Below are positions 25,685 to 34,167 of a DNA stretch of 64,000 nucleotides, piece by piece; within the stretch, counting starts at the first letter, position 1, and every line of letters starts with the position of its first letter. The notes beneath the pieces are model-generated. The model saw nothing but the letters and a program-made list of their open reading frames with translations, was not told where the DNA came from and did not search any database. This stretch comes from CAYWYR01 sp964462685 (lineage in GTDB: Bacteria > Bacteroidota > Ignavibacteria > Kapaibacteriales > UBA2268), in assembly GCA_964462685.1 (NCBI GenBank), contig CAYWYR010000003.1, forward strand, positions 1 through 64,000, written 5' to 3'. The position numbers and the translations under genes are program-made.

Positions 25685-26791
25685 TCAATAATATTTTCTG
25701 GTTAATCTATTGTTAAGTGTAGTTAGGATCTCGTAGGGTATAGTGCCGATCTGGTCTGCTAGATTGTATGCGGTTAGGGTGGTTTTGCCTTGGCTGCCTA
25801 AAAGAACTAATTCATCACCAACTTTAGCGTCATCGGAACCAGTAAGATCAATCATAAACTGATCCATACATACCGAACCAATCACTGGTAAGAAACTTCC
25901 GTTATGTATTACTTTTCCTTTATTGGTAAACAGTTTGGAATACCCGTCACCATATCCTATCGGAACCACTCCTATCTTCATATCACAATCAGATATGTAT
26001 TGCTTGGAGTAACCTATATTCTCACCTTTTTTGATTGTTCTGATGGTAAGTATCTCCGATAGTACTGTCATTGCTGGCTCTAAATCAATCTTATCAGCAA
26101 GATTTTTCTCATCTGCATAGCCGTACAAACCGATACCTGTCCTGCTATGGGTAAGGCCAGCTTCTGGGTAGTTTATTACTCCCCCAGTATTATTTATATG
26201 CTTCATCTCGGGATCGAAACCAGCTTTTTTCAGTTGCCTTAAAGTGTTCTTGAACTTATTGATCTGCATTCTAACCAAATCTGAGGAATGCATCTCTGAT
26301 TCTGCCAACTGTGTACAGATTCCCTTTATATGTATATTCTCAAGATCAGAGGCTTTAGTGAAAAAATCCAGTGTTTCTTCAGGATAAATACCGTCCCTGT
26401 TCATTCCTGTATTAATGAATAAATGGGCTTTGAGCTTATAGTTTTTATCTTTGGCGAATGAATCAAATTTTTTTAATCTATCAAAGCTATCGATTACGAA
26501 TTCTAAGTCATTATCAATCAGATGCTTAGCATCATCAAGCGATGGCGGAACTATGATAATGATTTTGCCGTGGTCGCCTGCTTCTCTAAGTTCAGCGGCC
26601 TCAACAGGGTAGGCAACACCTAGATATTCTACATCGTGCAATCTGAGTATATTTGCAACAGCTTTAATGCCGTGTCCATAAGCATTAGCTTTTATAATAC
26701 CTATAATATCACTCTTTCCAGCTGCTTTCCTAAGCTTGGCGAGATTATTGATGATCTTGTTCTTATCTATCCGAATGTGACTTGTTCTCAT
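25685..26791 (-). CDS. alr: Alanine racemase
   Basis: This PLP enzyme makes D-alanine for peptidoglycan. The 368-residue chain has the PLP-binding lysine in IIKANAYGHG (Lys34), SRTGIGLYGY, the second-domain signature VPIGYGDGYSKLF carrying the catalytic tyrosine region, and GSVCMDQFMIDLTG. The length is normal for a stand-alone Alr, whereas many Bacteroidetes carry a MurF-Alr fusion. It is upstream of the YhdH-type reductase (2-nt gap) and divergent from the PorE-like lipoprotein. Confidence 0.95.
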   Translation of the reverse strand: MRTSHIRIDKNKIINNLAKLRKAAGKSDIIGIIKANAYGHGIKAVANILRLHDVEYLGVAYPVEAAELREAGDHGKIIIIVPPSLDDAKHLIDNDLEFVIDSFDRLKKFDSFAKDKNYKLKAHLFINTGMNRDGIYPEETLDFFTKASDLENIHIKGICTQLAESEMHSSDLVRMQINKFKNTLRQLKKAGFDPEMKHINNTGGVINYPEAGLTHSRTGIGLYGYADEKNLADKIDLEPAMTVLSEILTIRTIKKGENIGYSKQYISDCDMKIGVVPIGYGDGYSKLFTNKGKVIHNGSFLPVIGSVCMDQFMIDLTGSDDAKVGDELVLLGSQGKTTLTAYNLADQIGTIPYEILTTLNNRLTRKYY

Positions 26792-26829
26792 TCTAAAGTA
26801 GTTCGTTCATTAAGCCGATAAAAATAACT

Positions 26830-28557
26830 ATGAAGTCCGAATATACATTATATTTCAGTTTTTTATTATTGCTTGTTATAGCAGGTTGTTCACAAAAGAT
26901 AGATTATAACGACTGTGAGAGCAATCCCAATCTCGGGAGCCTGAACGGAGGAGAGAATACTCAATTCGCGGAGCTTTCACCAGTTTATTATAATAACAGC
27001 CTATACTATAGTTTTGATGCTGGTGAAGACGGTATAGGATTGGAAGTTCTTAGAACTGATAAAGGCGGTATTGAACCTATCGTAGATTTCTTGTTCAATG
27101 ATTTTCAGTTATACTCCACCCCATTTCTTTACACTGATGAACAGGGGACTGTATCAGCTGTATTCAGCGGGAGATTTTATAATGAGGAATACTATAAGAT
27201 TTATAAATCTGTTTATCTGAATGGCTTTTGGGCAAAACCTATGATGGTGGATTTGGGGGGAGAACTTTCTGATAATATATTCCCTTCTATTTCACCTGAT
27301 TCTAGAACAATGTACTTTTCATCCAACCGAGAAGGTTCAGCCGGAGGACATGATATATATTATTCCGAAAAGGTTATGAACGCTTGGTCCACCCCGATGA
27401 ATATTGGCCTGTCGATCAATAATGAATTTGACCAGCTCAATCCAGTACAAGATGAATCCGGTTCTCTTTATTTCAGTTCGAGGGATTCCACCAATAGCCA
27501 AACCGACATATATTATGCTATATACAAAAACGGCTTATACCAAGACGCTCAAAAACTTCCGGAACCAGTAAATTCAGAATCAAACGAACCTACTTTCACT
27601 ATCAGCAATGGTGATATTTACTTATCAAGTGATAGGGAAGGCGGATGCGGAAGTTTTGATTTATACAAGTTTCAAATATGCAATTCTATCAGTATAACAG
27701 GGAGGGTTTACAATACTGATGGTAAAGCTATCACTGATGGTACTTTGAAACTGAACGATCTGGGTTCAGGAACATCAGCTTCATTGTATTTAGATAGTGA
27801 TGGCAGGTATAACAAATCGATTAATGAAAGCGGTGTTTATACATTATCGTATAAATCCGAATGTATAGATGAAACACTAGTCACGAAACCTATTAAGGCA
27901 GCTTGTAATCCCACAAAACCAACTAAATATGTTCAAGATATAATAATTGGTAAAAAGCAACCTGTCTTTACATTTGAAGATTATAATTTCCCTTTCTTTT
28001 CAACTGGTTATTATAAGCCTCTTACAACACTTAATCTGGAAGAACTTAAACAGCAATTAGAATACGGTGTTTTCAATAATAATAAAGCCACCTCATATAT
28101 AAATGAACCTACTGAGATATACGATCAACTATCTCCACAGATTGATGAAGCTATCGGCGACGCGACTATGTATATATATAACCTTATGAACAGGCTTGAT
28201 AGCGAATGCTCCGCGGTAGGTGAATCAATGGAAATAGAAATACTAGGCTACGCCGACCCGAGACCGATACCGAAGGGTTCCAAGTATGTAGGCCCAGATC
28301 TCAGTAATGAGGCAATGGGAATTCAAATTAAATCCGGCGCTACTATGGATAATATGCTTCTGAGCAAACTAAGGGCTTATTATACAGCATTGGAACTTAA
28401 AAAGATAATCACCAAACACCCAAAATATAAAGAATTATCAGATAAGGTGACTTGGAATGTAAAAGGTAGTGGAGTCGATAAAGACCCGGATAAAGAATTG
28501 CTTTTCAAACGACATGTATCGGTAGAGATAAAAGCTACTCTGGAAAGGAGCCTATAA
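26830..28557 (+). CDS. PorE-like lipoprotein: PD40 propeller, carboxypeptidase-regulatory-like domain, OmpA-like C-terminus
   Basis: The 575-residue lipoprotein has lipobox VIAGC (Cys20). Residues about 150-280 carry PD40/WD40-like repeats (SPDSRTMYFSSNREGSAGGHDIYY; SSRDSTNSQTDIYYA; LSSDREGGCGSFDLY). A carboxypeptidase-regulatory-like fold follows (284-345: SITGRVYNTDGKAITDG). The last 135 residues match a divergent OmpA-like peptidoglycan-binding domain (EILGYADPRP 470-479, LLSKLRAYYTALELKK 510-525, VKGSGVD, RHVSVEIKA). This domain order is that of PorE of the type IX secretion system, minus its N-terminal TPRs. The window also encodes T9SS cargo. The PorE role is inferred; a generic envelope lipoprotein is the alternative. 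Confidence 0.7.
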   Translation: MKSEYTLYFSFLLLLVIAGCSQKIDYNDCESNPNLGSLNGGENTQFAELSPVYYNNSLYYSFDAGEDGIGLEVLRTDKGGIEPIVDFLFNDFQLYSTPFLYTDEQGTVSAVFSGRFYNEEYYKIYKSVYLNGFWAKPMMVDLGGELSDNIFPSISPDSRTMYFSSNREGSAGGHDIYYSEKVMNAWSTPMNIGLSINNEFDQLNPVQDESGSLYFSSRDSTNSQTDIYYAIYKNGLYQDAQKLPEPVNSESNEPTFTISNGDIYLSSDREGGCGSFDLYKFQICNSISITGRVYNTDGKAITDGTLKLNDLGSGTSASLYLDSDGRYNKSINESGVYTLSYKSECIDETLVTKPIKAACNPTKPTKYVQDIIIGKKQPVFTFEDYNFPFFSTGYYKPLTTLNLEELKQQLEYGVFNNNKATSYINEPTEIYDQLSPQIDEAIGDATMYIYNLMNRLDSECSAVGESMEIEILGYADPRPIPKGSKYVGPDLSNEAMGIQIKSGATMDNMLLSKLRAYYTALELKKIITKHPKYKELSDKVTWNVKGSGVDKDPDKELLFKRHVSVEIKATLERSL

Positions 28558-28584
28558 AAGACTTAACTTAAATAATAAATATTA

Positions 28585-29682
28585 TTAACTATGGATTGGG
28601 ATCGAAATCGTAATAACAGTCCAGCTATCACTATTCTCTACACTTATCCCACCTTCATAAAGCTCTAATGTTTTCTTAACTATTGCCAGACCCATACCGG
28701 TACCTTGTTGCTCATATTTGTTTCTTTCAATCTGGCTGAAAGCATCAATATCGAGAAGATCTTTTTCGAGCAAATCCCTTCCCTTATTACTATAGCTAAG
28801 AAAATACTCGTCCTTTTTGACCCTGCCTTGTACTTTAATAAAATCGGCATCCGGATCAGAAAATTTTATGCTGTTATCGATAAGTTCAAATATTATCTTA
28901 GTAAAGTGTTCTTTATTGATTGATAGTGAAAAATCTTGGTTTGTAAACTCCGTATGTAGTTCTATATCTTTATCATAAGTAGCCATCATAAGTACATCAC
29001 CTATAACTACCTCGGGGATTTCAGTTTTGCTTCTTCTAGCTTCCTTTTTATCTGTTTTACTTTGAAGCATTGCACTGATCTTAGTATAAAAGAGATAGTT
29101 CTCAAATAATCTATTCAGTCTTTTAGCATCAGTATTAATAGCGTTAAGCATATCAACCGCTGTTTCCTCGTCGGTTTCCTTCCACTGCTTGATAAGATAA
29201 TCAGAATAGCCGAGAATACTGTTCAGGGGGGTTCTGAATTCGTGAGGCAGAGTCTTGCTCATTACCTCTTTGATACCTTCAAACTTTTTATTGATACTAT
29301 CTGTACTGGCTTCTGCTTTTTTGATTCTGGTATCAACGGCCGTCAATAACTCATCCAGATCAAAAGGTTTGGTAATATAATCATCGGCGCCGAGGTTCAT
29401 TCCCTCTCTAATATCTTCCTTTGTTGATTTAGCTGAAATAAAGAGAAAGGGGATTTCACAAGTTAGAGGGTTATCTGATACAGCTTTCAATACTCCATAA
29501 CCGTCTACTTTAGGCATCATAATGTCACAGAGTATAAGATCAGGAATTTCATTAAAAGCAGTTTCAATACCCTGGGTGCCGTCACTGGCAAGTAGTACGT
29601 TGTACCCTTTTAACTCTAAAATAGTACCTATATCTGTTAGAAGATCAGGTTCATCATCAATGATAAGGATTTTGTTGCTCAA
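28585..29682 (-). CDS. REC-histidine kinase protein (response regulator fused to HisKA/HATPase)
   Basis: A 365-residue cytosolic signalling protein without a sensor or membrane segment. The receiver domain (1-120) has IIDDEP, phospho-acceptor Asp53 (LILCDIMMPKVDGYG) and Lys105. A HisKA dimerisation helix has His147 in LPHEFRTPLNS, followed by a HATPase domain with GTGMGLAIVKKTLELY. The start codon is TTG at 29682; no upstream ATG is in frame. It is the last gene of the rng-dxr-rseP-surE run and lies 21 nt after the HDOD gene, suggesting the pair share a signalling path. Confidence 0.88.
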   Translation of the reverse strand: MSNKILIIDDEPDLLTDIGTILELKGYNVLLASDGTQGIETAFNEIPDLILCDIMMPKVDGYGVLKAVSDNPLTCEIPFLFISAKSTKEDIREGMNLGADDYITKPFDLDELLTAVDTRIKKAEASTDSINKKFEGIKEVMSKTLPHEFRTPLNSILGYSDYLIKQWKETDEETAVDMLNAINTDAKRLNRLFENYLFYTKISAMLQSKTDKKEARRSKTEIPEVVIGDVLMMATYDKDIELHTEFTNQDFSLSINKEHFTKIIFELIDNSIKFSDPDADFIKVQGRVKKDEYFLSYSNKGRDLLEKDLLDIDAFSQIERNKYEQQGTGMGLAIVKKTLELYEGGISVENSDSWTVITISIPIHS

Positions 29683-29703
29683 TATTATATACTTTATTAA
29701 ACT

Positions 29704-30549
29704 TTAGCTTAAAAGCAAGTTTACGGAATTTTTATATTCTATTTCAAATGAATCAAGACTTTCAGAAAAAAAGTTATCGTCAAGATTGAGAGTTTCCCAA
29801 ATTTCAAAGTTCAGTTTCGGAACTTTATAATCACCGGATTCACCCAACTTCAGAAGATTTACCGCTATCATGGCTAAATGGATGGAGGCAATCAATTGCT
29901 TATCGCCTGAACTGGTAACCCCAATGTACTGTTGAGAAATAGTTTCCTGTAATAGCAGAGGGAGTTTCCATTTTTCAAAAAGCAACCTGCCCGCTATCGT
30001 ATGAGACATACCGATAATGTCTTTTTCCACGTCCCTTGTATATACTCTGTTTTCTTTTGAGAAAGACAGTACCTGTGCAAATAGATCGGGTACACATTTA
30101 AGAAATATCAACCTGCCAATAGAGTTGAGAATTCCGGCAAGAAAATATTCATCAACGTTTTCAGCTTTAATAGATTTACCGATCTTTCTCGCTAGGATAC
30201 CGACACCGATCGAATAGCCCCAGAATTCTTTGGGTTTGATCATATCACCGCCTTTTATACTGGAGAAGGAATCTATGACAGACAAAGCTAGAACTAAGTT
30301 TTTAATTTCATTATGACCGAGATATACGATAGACTGCTCGATAGAGCTTACTTTACCAAGTAATCCATATATAGGGCTGTTAACTGCTTTCAGTACTTTT
30401 ACGGCTGCGGATTGGTCTGTGGATATAATATCTGCAACGTCTTTAGCAGATACGTTATCTCTTTCCATTGTAGAGCTTAGCTGATAATAAATAGTTGGCA
30501 GAGTAGGGAAGTCTTTAATCTCTGATATGATCTTTTGTATTTGCTTCAT
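29704..30549 (-). CDS. HDOD domain signalling protein
   Basis: This 281-residue protein is almost entirely one HDOD domain, an HD-related fold without the catalytic HD pair. The typical start FPTLPTIYYQLSSTM, then VSAKDVADIISTDQSAAVKVLKAVNSPIYG and VSSIEQSIVYLGHNEIKNLVL are visible. HDOD proteins work as scaffolds or regulators in signalling and stress, not as phosphodiesterases. Its start overlaps the small regulator gene by 35 nt and a REC-kinase gene follows, so the three are probably one regulatory unit. Confidence 0.85.
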   Translation of the reverse strand: MKQIQKIISEIKDFPTLPTIYYQLSSTMERDNVSAKDVADIISTDQSAAVKVLKAVNSPIYGLLGKVSSIEQSIVYLGHNEIKNLVLALSVIDSFSSIKGGDMIKPKEFWGYSIGVGILARKIGKSIKAENVDEYFLAGILNSIGRLIFLKCVPDLFAQVLSFSKENRVYTRDVEKDIIGMSHTIAGRLLFEKWKLPLLLQETISQQYIGVTSSGDKQLIASIHLAMIAVNLLKLGESGDYKVPKLNFEIWETLNLDDNFFSESLDSFEIEYKNSVNLLLS

Positions 30550-30850
30550 TCTGGTGGTTGATCCTGAATATTGAAATTGCTTCTATCAGATCTTCTTCAT
30601 TGCTGTTCCTTGGCTTCCAATCTATCTCTTCGAGGATTTTCAACTTCATTATCTCAAGATTTTCAAGATCATTAGTGGATTCTTCAGTTTCTACTTTCAC
30701 ACTGCTGATACCAAATCGAGACAAAATATCCTTATGCTTATCCTGAAGCTCGGAACCTTGCGGCAATACTATTTGACCGATAGAATTAACTGCATCTACA
30801 GCCAATACCATGCCATTAGCAATAAGTTCGATATCAATAAATTTTGCCAA
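30515..30850 (-). CDS. Small protein resembling the N-terminal domain of HD-GYP proteins
   Basis: This 111-residue protein contains IELIANGMVLAVDAVNSIG and LPQGSELQDKHKDILSRFGISSVKV, the pattern found just before HD-GYP or HDOD domains (about 5-55). A charged tail follows. The start is TTG at 30850, 3 nt after surE; it is preferred over an internal ATG because the residues before GMVLA belong to the conserved fold. It overlaps the HDOD gene by 35 nt. I infer that it acts as a detached accessory domain of the HDOD protein. Confidence 0.6.
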   Translation of the reverse strand: MAKFIDIELIANGMVLAVDAVNSIGQIVLPQGSELQDKHKDILSRFGISSVKVETEESTNDLENLEIMKLKILEEIDWKPRNSNEEDLIEAISIFRINHQNEANTKDHIRD

Positions 30851-30853
30851 AAA

Positions 30854-31612
30854 TTACCAACTGAAATTTTTTAATCTTAATAATTCTTCATCGTCCGTCA
30901 ATGTGAATATTAGGGGGGAGAGAGTTACATAGCCTAATTTCAATGCTTCATCATCGCTTTCAGGATCTTTATCGATATGCTGATAGTTACCGGAGAACCA
31001 GTAATATTTTTGCCCGAATGGGTCGGTTCTCTCATCAAAACTATCCTGCCATACCGATTCACCTTGCCTTACTACCTTAATGCCTTTGATATGATCGAAA
31101 GGCAAGTCGGGAATGTTCACATTGTAAAGAGACTTCTTTGGTAGATTATTATTTTTTGTTAATGCTTTTACTATAATGCCAGCATATCGAGCGGGTATGC
31201 TCATATCTCTATCATAACTATGGGAATCATGTGAAAAAGCAATTGAAGGAATACCGGTGAGCATTCCCTCCGAGGCTGCCGAAACAGTACCCGAATATAA
31301 TATATTGACTGCCGTGTTTTTTCCGTGGTTTATACCGGATACCACCATATCAGGCTTTATATCCAACACATGGGATAGTGCTACTTTTACGCAATCAGCA
31401 GGCGTTCCATCAACAGCATAGCCAAAAAGTTCGTTCTTTCTATTGAACTCATGGATTCTCAGCGGCCTGTTTATAGTCAGGGCATGCCCCATAGCCGACA
31501 TCTGGCCCTGTGGTGCTACTACAGTTACGTTTGCGAATTTCTTTAGCTCTTGTGCTAAGGCCAATATACCAGGGGAATCTATTCCGTCATCGTTTGATAT
31601 CAGAATATTCAT
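30854..31612 (-). CDS. surE: 5'/3'-nucleotidase SurE
   Basis: This metal-dependent survival nucleotidase dephosphorylates nucleoside monophosphates. Family marks are ISNDDGIDSPG (metal ligands Asp8 and Asp9), VAPQGQMSAMGHALT, VDGTPADCVKVAL and VVSGINHGKNTA. The 252-residue length is normal. It is 27 nt after rseP and 3 nt before the small HDOD-associated gene, in a packed minus-strand run. Confidence 0.95.
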   Translation of the reverse strand: MNILISNDDGIDSPGILALAQELKKFANVTVVAPQGQMSAMGHALTINRPLRIHEFNRKNELFGYAVDGTPADCVKVALSHVLDIKPDMVVSGINHGKNTAVNILYSGTVSAASEGMLTGIPSIAFSHDSHSYDRDMSIPARYAGIIVKALTKNNNLPKKSLYNVNIPDLPFDHIKGIKVVRQGESVWQDSFDERTDPFGQKYYWFSGNYQHIDKDPESDDEALKLGYVTLSPLIFTLTDDEELLRLKNFSW

Positions 31613-31639
31613 TAGAAAGCCTTTTAGAAATGATTAGTA

Positions 31640-33016
31640 TTATCTTGTGAGATCGACAAAAATTACAACCGCCATCAATAGGAACATCATTACCATGCCC
31701 ACCGCTTGAATCCTCATCTTAAGAGTCTCGGAAAGCTCGCTGCCCTTTATTCTTTCAATAATGACAATTAAAATGTGGCCACCATCTAGAACTGGAAGAG
31801 GAAGGATATTGATTATCGCAAGTGAAATTGATAAAGAAGCTAAAAATATCATAAACGGGCCAATACCCAGATCACCCATCATCTTAGCTTGCTGTGCTAT
31901 CATTATTGGGCCGCCTATTGCCTGCTTAGCTTCAATCGAACCAGCAAAAATCTGTTCGATTGACTGGAAAAATAAAGTGAACATATCTGCTGTTGAATTC
32001 CAGCCCCTGGCAAATGACTCACCTATTGAGACTTTATCGTATGATATGTCACCGGTATAAGTTGAGCCTATATTGATTCCTATCAAACCCTTATCATTTA
32101 CTTTAACAGGAATTTGCTTTACCTCGCCTGATCGTGATACTTTTAGATCTATAGTATTTCCTTTGTTAGCACCTACAGATAGCTGGAAATGTCTTGTGCT
32201 TTCTATTCTTGTATCGTTAACTGAAAGTACTGTATCGCCTGCCATTAGCCCGGCCTCTTCAGCGTTGCTGCCTGAAACTGGTTGTCCTAAAACAACAACT
32301 ACTCCTTCAGGTACAAACTCGATCGGGCTTCTGGCCGCAATAAATTTCAAAACTGAATCATAAGGAATAAATATCTGTGTAGATTTGCCATCCTTTCTTG
32401 TGATATCTATTTCTCTATCAACACCTACATCATCACGGTTGATAGAATTAATGATTTGCTGAAAGTTCTCTGGTTGCATACCATTTATTGCCACTACCTC
32501 ATCACCTTGCCTGAAACCCATTTCATAAGGCTTACCGTAAGGATCTACCCAACCTATTGTCGTCGTGTCATAAATCTCGTCTTCTGTATTGATATTGGCT
32601 GCTGAAAAAAGCAAGAAAGCAAGGATAATATTAAAGATCACACCAGCCGAAAGAATAAAAATCTTCTGCAATGCGGTTTTAGATCTGAACTCATGTTTTT
32701 TGGGAGCTGATCTAACAGTTTCTTCATCCATTGATTCATCAACCATACCGGATATCTTAACATATCCTCCAATCGGTAGAAGTGATAGCCGCCAGTCGGT
32801 ATGATTTCCGTAATCTTTATCTTTCAGATTGATATCACCTAATGTAAAACCGTCTAGTTTGTTCCACCCGAAAAGCCTTTTACCCATCCCGATTGAGAAT
32901 ATCTCAGCTCTGGTTTTAGTCCATATAGCTGCTAAGTAATGGCCGAACTCATGTACGGTTACAAGAATAATAATTGCTACAATAAAGAAAAAGAGTGTGC
33001 TTAAAGTATCAAACAT
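31640..33016 (-). CDS. rseP: RseP-type site-2 (M50) membrane metalloprotease
   Basis: The 458-residue inner-membrane zinc protease has the HEFGH motif (His22, Glu23, His26) in its first helix and the third ligand in LPVLDGGH near 410. Two PDZ-like regions lie between (PYEMGFRQGDEVVAINGM; NAEEAGLMAGDTVLSVND). RseP cuts membrane-spanning anti-sigma factors and remnant signal peptides. Its stop region overlaps nothing, but its ATG overlaps the dxr stop by 1 nt. The dxr-rseP order is a common bacterial arrangement. Confidence 0.94.
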   Translation of the reverse strand: MFDTLSTLFFFIVAIIILVTVHEFGHYLAAIWTKTRAEIFSIGMGKRLFGWNKLDGFTLGDINLKDKDYGNHTDWRLSLLPIGGYVKISGMVDESMDEETVRSAPKKHEFRSKTALQKIFILSAGVIFNIILAFLLFSAANINTEDEIYDTTTIGWVDPYGKPYEMGFRQGDEVVAINGMQPENFQQIINSINRDDVGVDREIDITRKDGKSTQIFIPYDSVLKFIAARSPIEFVPEGVVVVLGQPVSGSNAEEAGLMAGDTVLSVNDTRIESTRHFQLSVGANKGNTIDLKVSRSGEVKQIPVKVNDKGLIGINIGSTYTGDISYDKVSIGESFARGWNSTADMFTLFFQSIEQIFAGSIEAKQAIGGPIMIAQQAKMMGDLGIGPFMIFLASLSISLAIINILPLPVLDGGHILIVIIERIKGSELSETLKMRIQAVGMVMMFLLMAVVIFVDLTR

Positions 33017-34164
33017 TAGGATATTTTGTGGATATAGTCGTTGGCGATAATTCTGGCTTGCTTATCTGTATCGATTACCGAATCAAGTAACGTAACAGAA
33101 TCCCAGTTCTTACTATCAAGTACGGATTTTATAGTATCAGGGATATCGTTAAATCCTATCTTCTCCTGAAGAAACGATGAAACCGCTACTTCATTTGCAG
33201 CGTTCATCGCATTACAGTAGCCGGATCCACTCCCTAAGGCCTCAAAAGCAAGCTTCAAACAGGGGAAACGTATTAAATCGGGTTCTTGAAAATCAAGTTT
33301 TCTTATCTTAGTCCAATCTAAAGAGTTATTTTTTATTTTTAACCGGTTAGGGTTCGATAAAGCATAAGCTATGGGAACCGCCATATCAGGTATTCCAAGC
33401 TGTGCTTTAATGGAGCCGTCACAAAACTCCACCATACTATGGATTATCGACTGAGGGTGAACGACTACTTCTATTTTGTCAGAAGCTATATCAAAAAGCC
33501 ACTTAGCTTCTATTACTTCTAAGCCCTTATTCATCAAAGTAGCTGAATCGATTGTTATTTTATTCCCCATTGACCAGTTAGGGTGCTTCAAAGCATCTTG
33601 CACTTTTATATCGGCAAATTCTTCTTTTGGTTTCTCTCGGAAAGGGCCGCCTGATGCCGTTAGTATCATTTTACTGATACAGCTTGAGTCTTCACCGGCG
33701 AGTGACTGTAATATTGCGGAATGCTCACTATCGACGGCTATTAACTGGGAATTGTTAACTTTTGCAACTCCGGTGATCAGCTCACCTGCACTCACTAATG
33801 ATTCCTTGTTGGCGAGTGCTACATCTGTACCGGTATTTAATGCTGTATATGTAGGTATTACGCCTGCGAAACCTACTATGGCAGAAATTATAAGATCTAC
33901 TGGATTATCTTCTATAATCTTGACTATACCGTCAATACCATATTTGATATCTAAGCTATCGGGGTAGGAGAAGTTACTTTCGTTTTGTGATAAAGCTATC
34001 GCGGCGGTTGAAAGATTAAACTCTAAAGCCTGCTGGGAAAGTAACTTTTCGTTTTTGCCAGCGGTTAGATAAACCAGCTCATATTTATCAGGATTATCTT
34101 TTATAAGCTTAAGAGCCTGTGTACCTATAGAACCAGTTGATCCAAGTATTCCAATCTTTTTCAT
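33016..34164 (-). CDS. dxr: 1-deoxy-D-xylulose 5-phosphate reductoisomerase
   Basis: The first committed MEP pathway enzyme makes 2-C-methylerythritol 4-phosphate using NADPH. It has the N-terminal nucleotide loop ILGSTGSIGTQAL (5-17), LANKESLVSAGELI, VDSEHSAILQSL with the metal-binding Asp-x-Glu, TASGGPFRE and ATLMNKGLEVIEA. At 382 residues it is full length. It follows rng by 3 nt and overlaps rseP by 1 nt. ispG elsewhere in the window confirms MEP-type isoprenoid synthesis. Confidence 0.96.
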   Translation of the reverse strand: MKKIGILGSTGSIGTQALKLIKDNPDKYELVYLTAGKNEKLLSQQALEFNLSTAAIALSQNESNFSYPDSLDIKYGIDGIVKIIEDNPVDLIISAIVGFAGVIPTYTALNTGTDVALANKESLVSAGELITGVAKVNNSQLIAVDSEHSAILQSLAGEDSSCISKMILTASGGPFREKPKEEFADIKVQDALKHPNWSMGNKITIDSATLMNKGLEVIEAKWLFDIASDKIEVVVHPQSIIHSMVEFCDGSIKAQLGIPDMAVPIAYALSNPNRLKIKNNSLDWTKIRKLDFQEPDLIRFPCLKLAFEALGSGSGYCNAMNAANEVAVSSFLQEKIGFNDIPDTIKSVLDSKNWDSVTLLDSVIDTDKQARIIANDYIHKIS

Positions 34165-34167
34165 GAA

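Noticed and set aside
28558..28584. AT-rich inverted repeat between two convergent genes as a terminator
   Set aside because: The stem has only A-T pairs and no clear T tract; not enough to support a call.
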